In this document: positions 6,732-8,212 of the stretch, piece by piece
Layout of the letters: each line of letters starts with the position of its first letter
How positions within the stretch are numbered: position 1 is the first letter of the stretch
Source of the DNA: CAYSLA01 sp964431685
GTDB lineage: Bacteria; Armatimonadota; UBA5829
Length of the DNA: 8,212 nucleotides
Assembly (NCBI GenBank): GCA_964431685.1
Contig: CAYSLA010000156.1
Coordinates: 1-8,212, forward strand
Direction: 5' to 3'
The notes under the pieces: model-generated
Databases searched by the model: none
Told to the model about the DNA's origin: nothing
Seen by the model: only the letters and a program-made list of their open reading frames with translations
Made by a program: the position numbers and the translations under genes

Positions 6732-7123
6732 GAGGTCAGCGCGGTGTCCAGACGAATGTCAATACCCCTGTTTGCCAGATCAAAGCCGCTTGCCTGGGCA
6801 ATGTGCCCTCCGGGCTGGAACTTGATCTTGTAGTCCAGTGACGGGTCAAGGCCTCTGAACCTGAGTTTGTAGCAGTCCTCGTCCGCGTTCACCAGCCGGA
6901 ATACGCCCGCAACGGCCTTCTGTCTATCCTTTGACACATACTCCAAAGCGCACCATCCGGAACCATCCGCTCCAGGTATAACTGGTGTGTGATGATAGAC
7001 CCTGGCCTCTCTGTGGAACGGCCGCAGTCGGATCCTCAGCATGTTTGGTTGAGAATACCGCATTTTCCGGCCGACGTCAACTCCGTGCCGGTCCGGAGAG
7101 ACCCTCGCAGAGGAGGCTGACAC
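6732..7123 (-). CDS. C-terminal fragment of a GH36-type alpha-galactosidase, 5'-truncated and cut by the gap
   Basis: About 130 readable residues, then the gap. From residue 21 the sequence resembles the end of GH36/melibiase-type alpha-galactosidases: RLRPFHREARVYHHTP (32-47), GWCALEYVSKDRQKAVAGVFRL (56-77), then a beta-sandwich-like stretch ending SGFDLANRGIDIRLDTALT (112-130), close to the GY-LMN-GIEVRL pattern of the GH36 C-terminal domain. The catalytic (beta/alpha)8 barrel, with its nucleophile and acid aspartates, should precede this but is absent: the frame closes at a TAG at 7178-7180 and a divergent gene starts at 7204. Possible starts are GTG at 7123 and ATG at 7063, neither with a good ribosome binding site. 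The likeliest reading is a pseudogene remnant left by a deletion; a mis-join in the assembly or a small stand-alone domain protein are alternatives. It lies upstream of the deoxyhypusine-synthase-like gene on the same strand. Confidence 0.55.
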
Positions 7124-7146
7124 GCCGCATTCGTTCCGCTGCGGAG

Positions 7147-7174
7147 TTTTGGTGATCGCGGTACAGGGTATACT
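7147..7174 (+). promoter_or_regulatory. Candidate promoter of the GH130 gene
   Basis: TATACT (7169-7174) matches five of six bases of the -10 consensus. The -35 position (about 7147-7152, TTTTGG, 16-nt spacer) is poor, which would fit an activated promoter. The start would fall near 7181, leaving a leader of about 23 nt. Confidence 0.4.
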
Positions 7175-7187
7175 ACACTAATACCGC
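7158..7187. promoter_or_regulatory. Dyad over the GH130 -10 box, candidate operator
   Basis: GCGGTA (7158-7163) and TACCGC (7182-7187) form a perfect 6-bp inverted repeat with an 18-nt centre that contains the -10 box. A second nested dyad, GGTAT (7167-7171) and ATACC (7181-7185), shares the right arm. A repressor bound here would block the promoter. No regulator gene is in the window, so the assignment rests on symmetry and position. Confidence 0.35.
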
Positions 7188-7190
7188 AAT

Positions 7191-7196
7191 GGAGGT
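7191..7196 (+). promoter_or_regulatory. Ribosome binding site deciding the GH130 start
   Basis: GGAGGT lies 7 nt upstream of the ATG at 7204. The earlier in-frame ATG at 7189 overlaps this site and has no site of its own, so 7204 is the likely start. Confidence 0.75.
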
Positions 7197-7203
7197 AAGG
7201 CCT

Positions 7204-8145
7204 ATGCTACAGTGCTTGGAGGGCCGCGAGCTGTTCACTCGCAGTAAGCACAATCCCATCATCACGCAGGCAGACATGCCCTATCACTGTAATACAGTAT
7301 TCAACCCGGGAGCGGCAAGGTTCGAGGGCGAAGTTCTTCTTCTGCTGCGCGTGGAGGACCTCGAAGGCCGTTCGCATCTGACGGTGGCCCGCAGCAAAGA
7401 CGGCGCCACCAATTGGCGCATCCAAAACAAACCCCTGATGCACCCCACGGACCGGAAAACCCCTTACGAGGACTATGGGATAGAAGATCCCAGACTGACC
7501 TACTTGGAGGATATGGGTAAGTGGGCTATCACCTACACCGCATATTCTCCCATGGGGGCAGGAGTTGCGCTTGCCACCACCTCGGACTTCGCAAGCGTGG
7601 AGAGACTTGGGTTGGTGCTTGCTCCGAACAACAAGGACGCGGCAATCTTCCCACGCAAGATCGGCGGCAAGTACTGGATGCTTCACAGACCTGTCGCTGG
7701 ACAGCTCGAGCATATATGGCTCACTGAGTGCACCGACCTCATCCACTGGGGCCACCCCTGGATGGTGATCAGCGAGCGCGGAGGCCCGTGGTGGGACGGC
7801 TACAGAGTAGGCGCCAACGGCATACCCATCGAGACTGATGAGGGGTGGCTAATACTCTACCATGGAGTGAAGCAGTTTCCCGGAGGCCCAAAATACAGGA
7901 TGGGGGCGGCATTGCTGGACCTGGAGGATCCACGTGAGATGATTGCTCGTCTCCCCTACTGGATACTTGGCCCGCACGAGCCATACGAGACCACCGGCGA
8001 CGTGCCAAATGTCATATTCTCCAACGGCCACGTGACCTACGGAGACGAGCTGCACGTCTACTACGGCGCTGCCGACTCGAGCGTCTGTCTGGCCACCGGC
8101 CGGATATCTGAGATACTCGAAGCACTTAGAGAACATAAGGTCTGA
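7204..8145 (+). CDS. GH130 family beta-mannoside phosphorylase-like enzyme
   Basis: A 313-aa cytoplasmic enzyme of glycoside hydrolase family 130. Most members split beta-mannosides with phosphate to give alpha-D-mannose 1-phosphate; a few are hydrolases. The five-bladed propeller motifs appear in order (numbering from the chosen start): FNPGAAR (33-39), YGIEDPRLTY (91-100) with the conserved acid D95, AAIFPRKIGGKY (146-157), GANGIPIETDEGWLILYHGV (203-222), YRMGAALLDLEDP (231-243), GDVPNVIFSNG (265-275) and YYGAADS (286-292). The length is normal for the family. A start at 7189 would add five residues, but GGAGGT directly before 7204 favours the shorter form. It is transcribed away from the minus-strand carbohydrate operon across a short shared region with a -10 box and a dyad, so regulation may be joint. 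The exact linkage cleaved (beta-1,4 to glucose or mannose, beta-1,2, or to GlcNAc) cannot be read from this sequence alone. Confidence 0.92.
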   Translation: MLQCLEGRELFTRSKHNPIITQADMPYHCNTVFNPGAARFEGEVLLLLRVEDLEGRSHLTVARSKDGATNWRIQNKPLMHPTDRKTPYEDYGIEDPRLTYLEDMGKWAITYTAYSPMGAGVALATTSDFASVERLGLVLAPNNKDAAIFPRKIGGKYWMLHRPVAGQLEHIWLTECTDLIHWGHPWMVISERGGPWWDGYRVGANGIPIETDEGWLILYHGVKQFPGGPKYRMGAALLDLEDPREMIARLPYWILGPHEPYETTGDVPNVIFSNGHVTYGDELHVYYGAADSSVCLATGRISEILEALREHKV

Positions 8146-8212
8146 GAGACAGTAGGGTGCTTGTCCGACCGGCACAGATTCTTCGATGCGAGGAACACCG
8201 CAGCCCCCAATA

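Noticed and set aside
8146..8212. Terminator or next gene after the GH130 stop codon
   Set aside because: Only 67 bases remain; no hairpin with a T-run and no start codon with a ribosome binding site is visible.

Overview
The window looks like a scaffold piece from an uncultivated, sugar-degrading bacterium. It has moderately high G+C, Shine-Dalgarno-led genes, and two runs of exactly 100 N (2436-2535 and 6632-6731) of the kind used as scaffold gap placeholders. There is no rRNA or tRNA gene to fix the taxonomy. The mix of BNR/LamG, GH130 and GH36-like genes without an obvious PUL regulator or SusC/D pair would fit Armatimonadota, Planctomycetota, Chloroflexota or similar phyla, but this is only an impression.

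Layout. (a) 107-2101, minus: a nuclease-helicase-like protein. It has an N-terminal PD-(D/E)xK-type motif, then a DUF2075/SF1 ATPase core with Walker A, Walker B and a motif VI-like Arg segment. It stands alone and its base composition appears less G+C-rich than that of the sugar genes. (b) 2102-2672: an intergenic zone with the promoter region of that gene, an imperfect inverted repeat, the first gap and a cluster of short GC-rich repeats. (c) 2673 to about 7123, minus: a carbohydrate cluster. In transcription order it holds a C-terminal fragment of a GH36-type alpha-galactosidase, the second gap, a deoxyhypusine-synthase-like protein of unknown substrate, a PfkB-family kinase resembling the heptose-7-phosphate kinase domain of HldE, and a sialidase-like beta-propeller protein with a C-terminal LamG-like domain. 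The middle two genes overlap by the 4 bases GTGA, and the sialidase-like gene follows after 31 nt, so these three are almost certainly one operon. (d) 7204-8145, plus: a divergent GH130 enzyme (beta-mannoside phosphorylase family) with a strong ribosome binding site, a -10 box and a dyad over that box.

Working model (inference): GH130 phosphorolysis and the GH36 and sialidase-like proteins point to intake and breakdown of a decorated oligosaccharide. The tightly coupled synthase-like/kinase pair would act on an unidentified sugar or derived metabolite. That pair and the nuclease-helicase gene are the parts least explained by known biology. I found no CRISPR array, transposase, tRNA or convincing intrinsic terminator.
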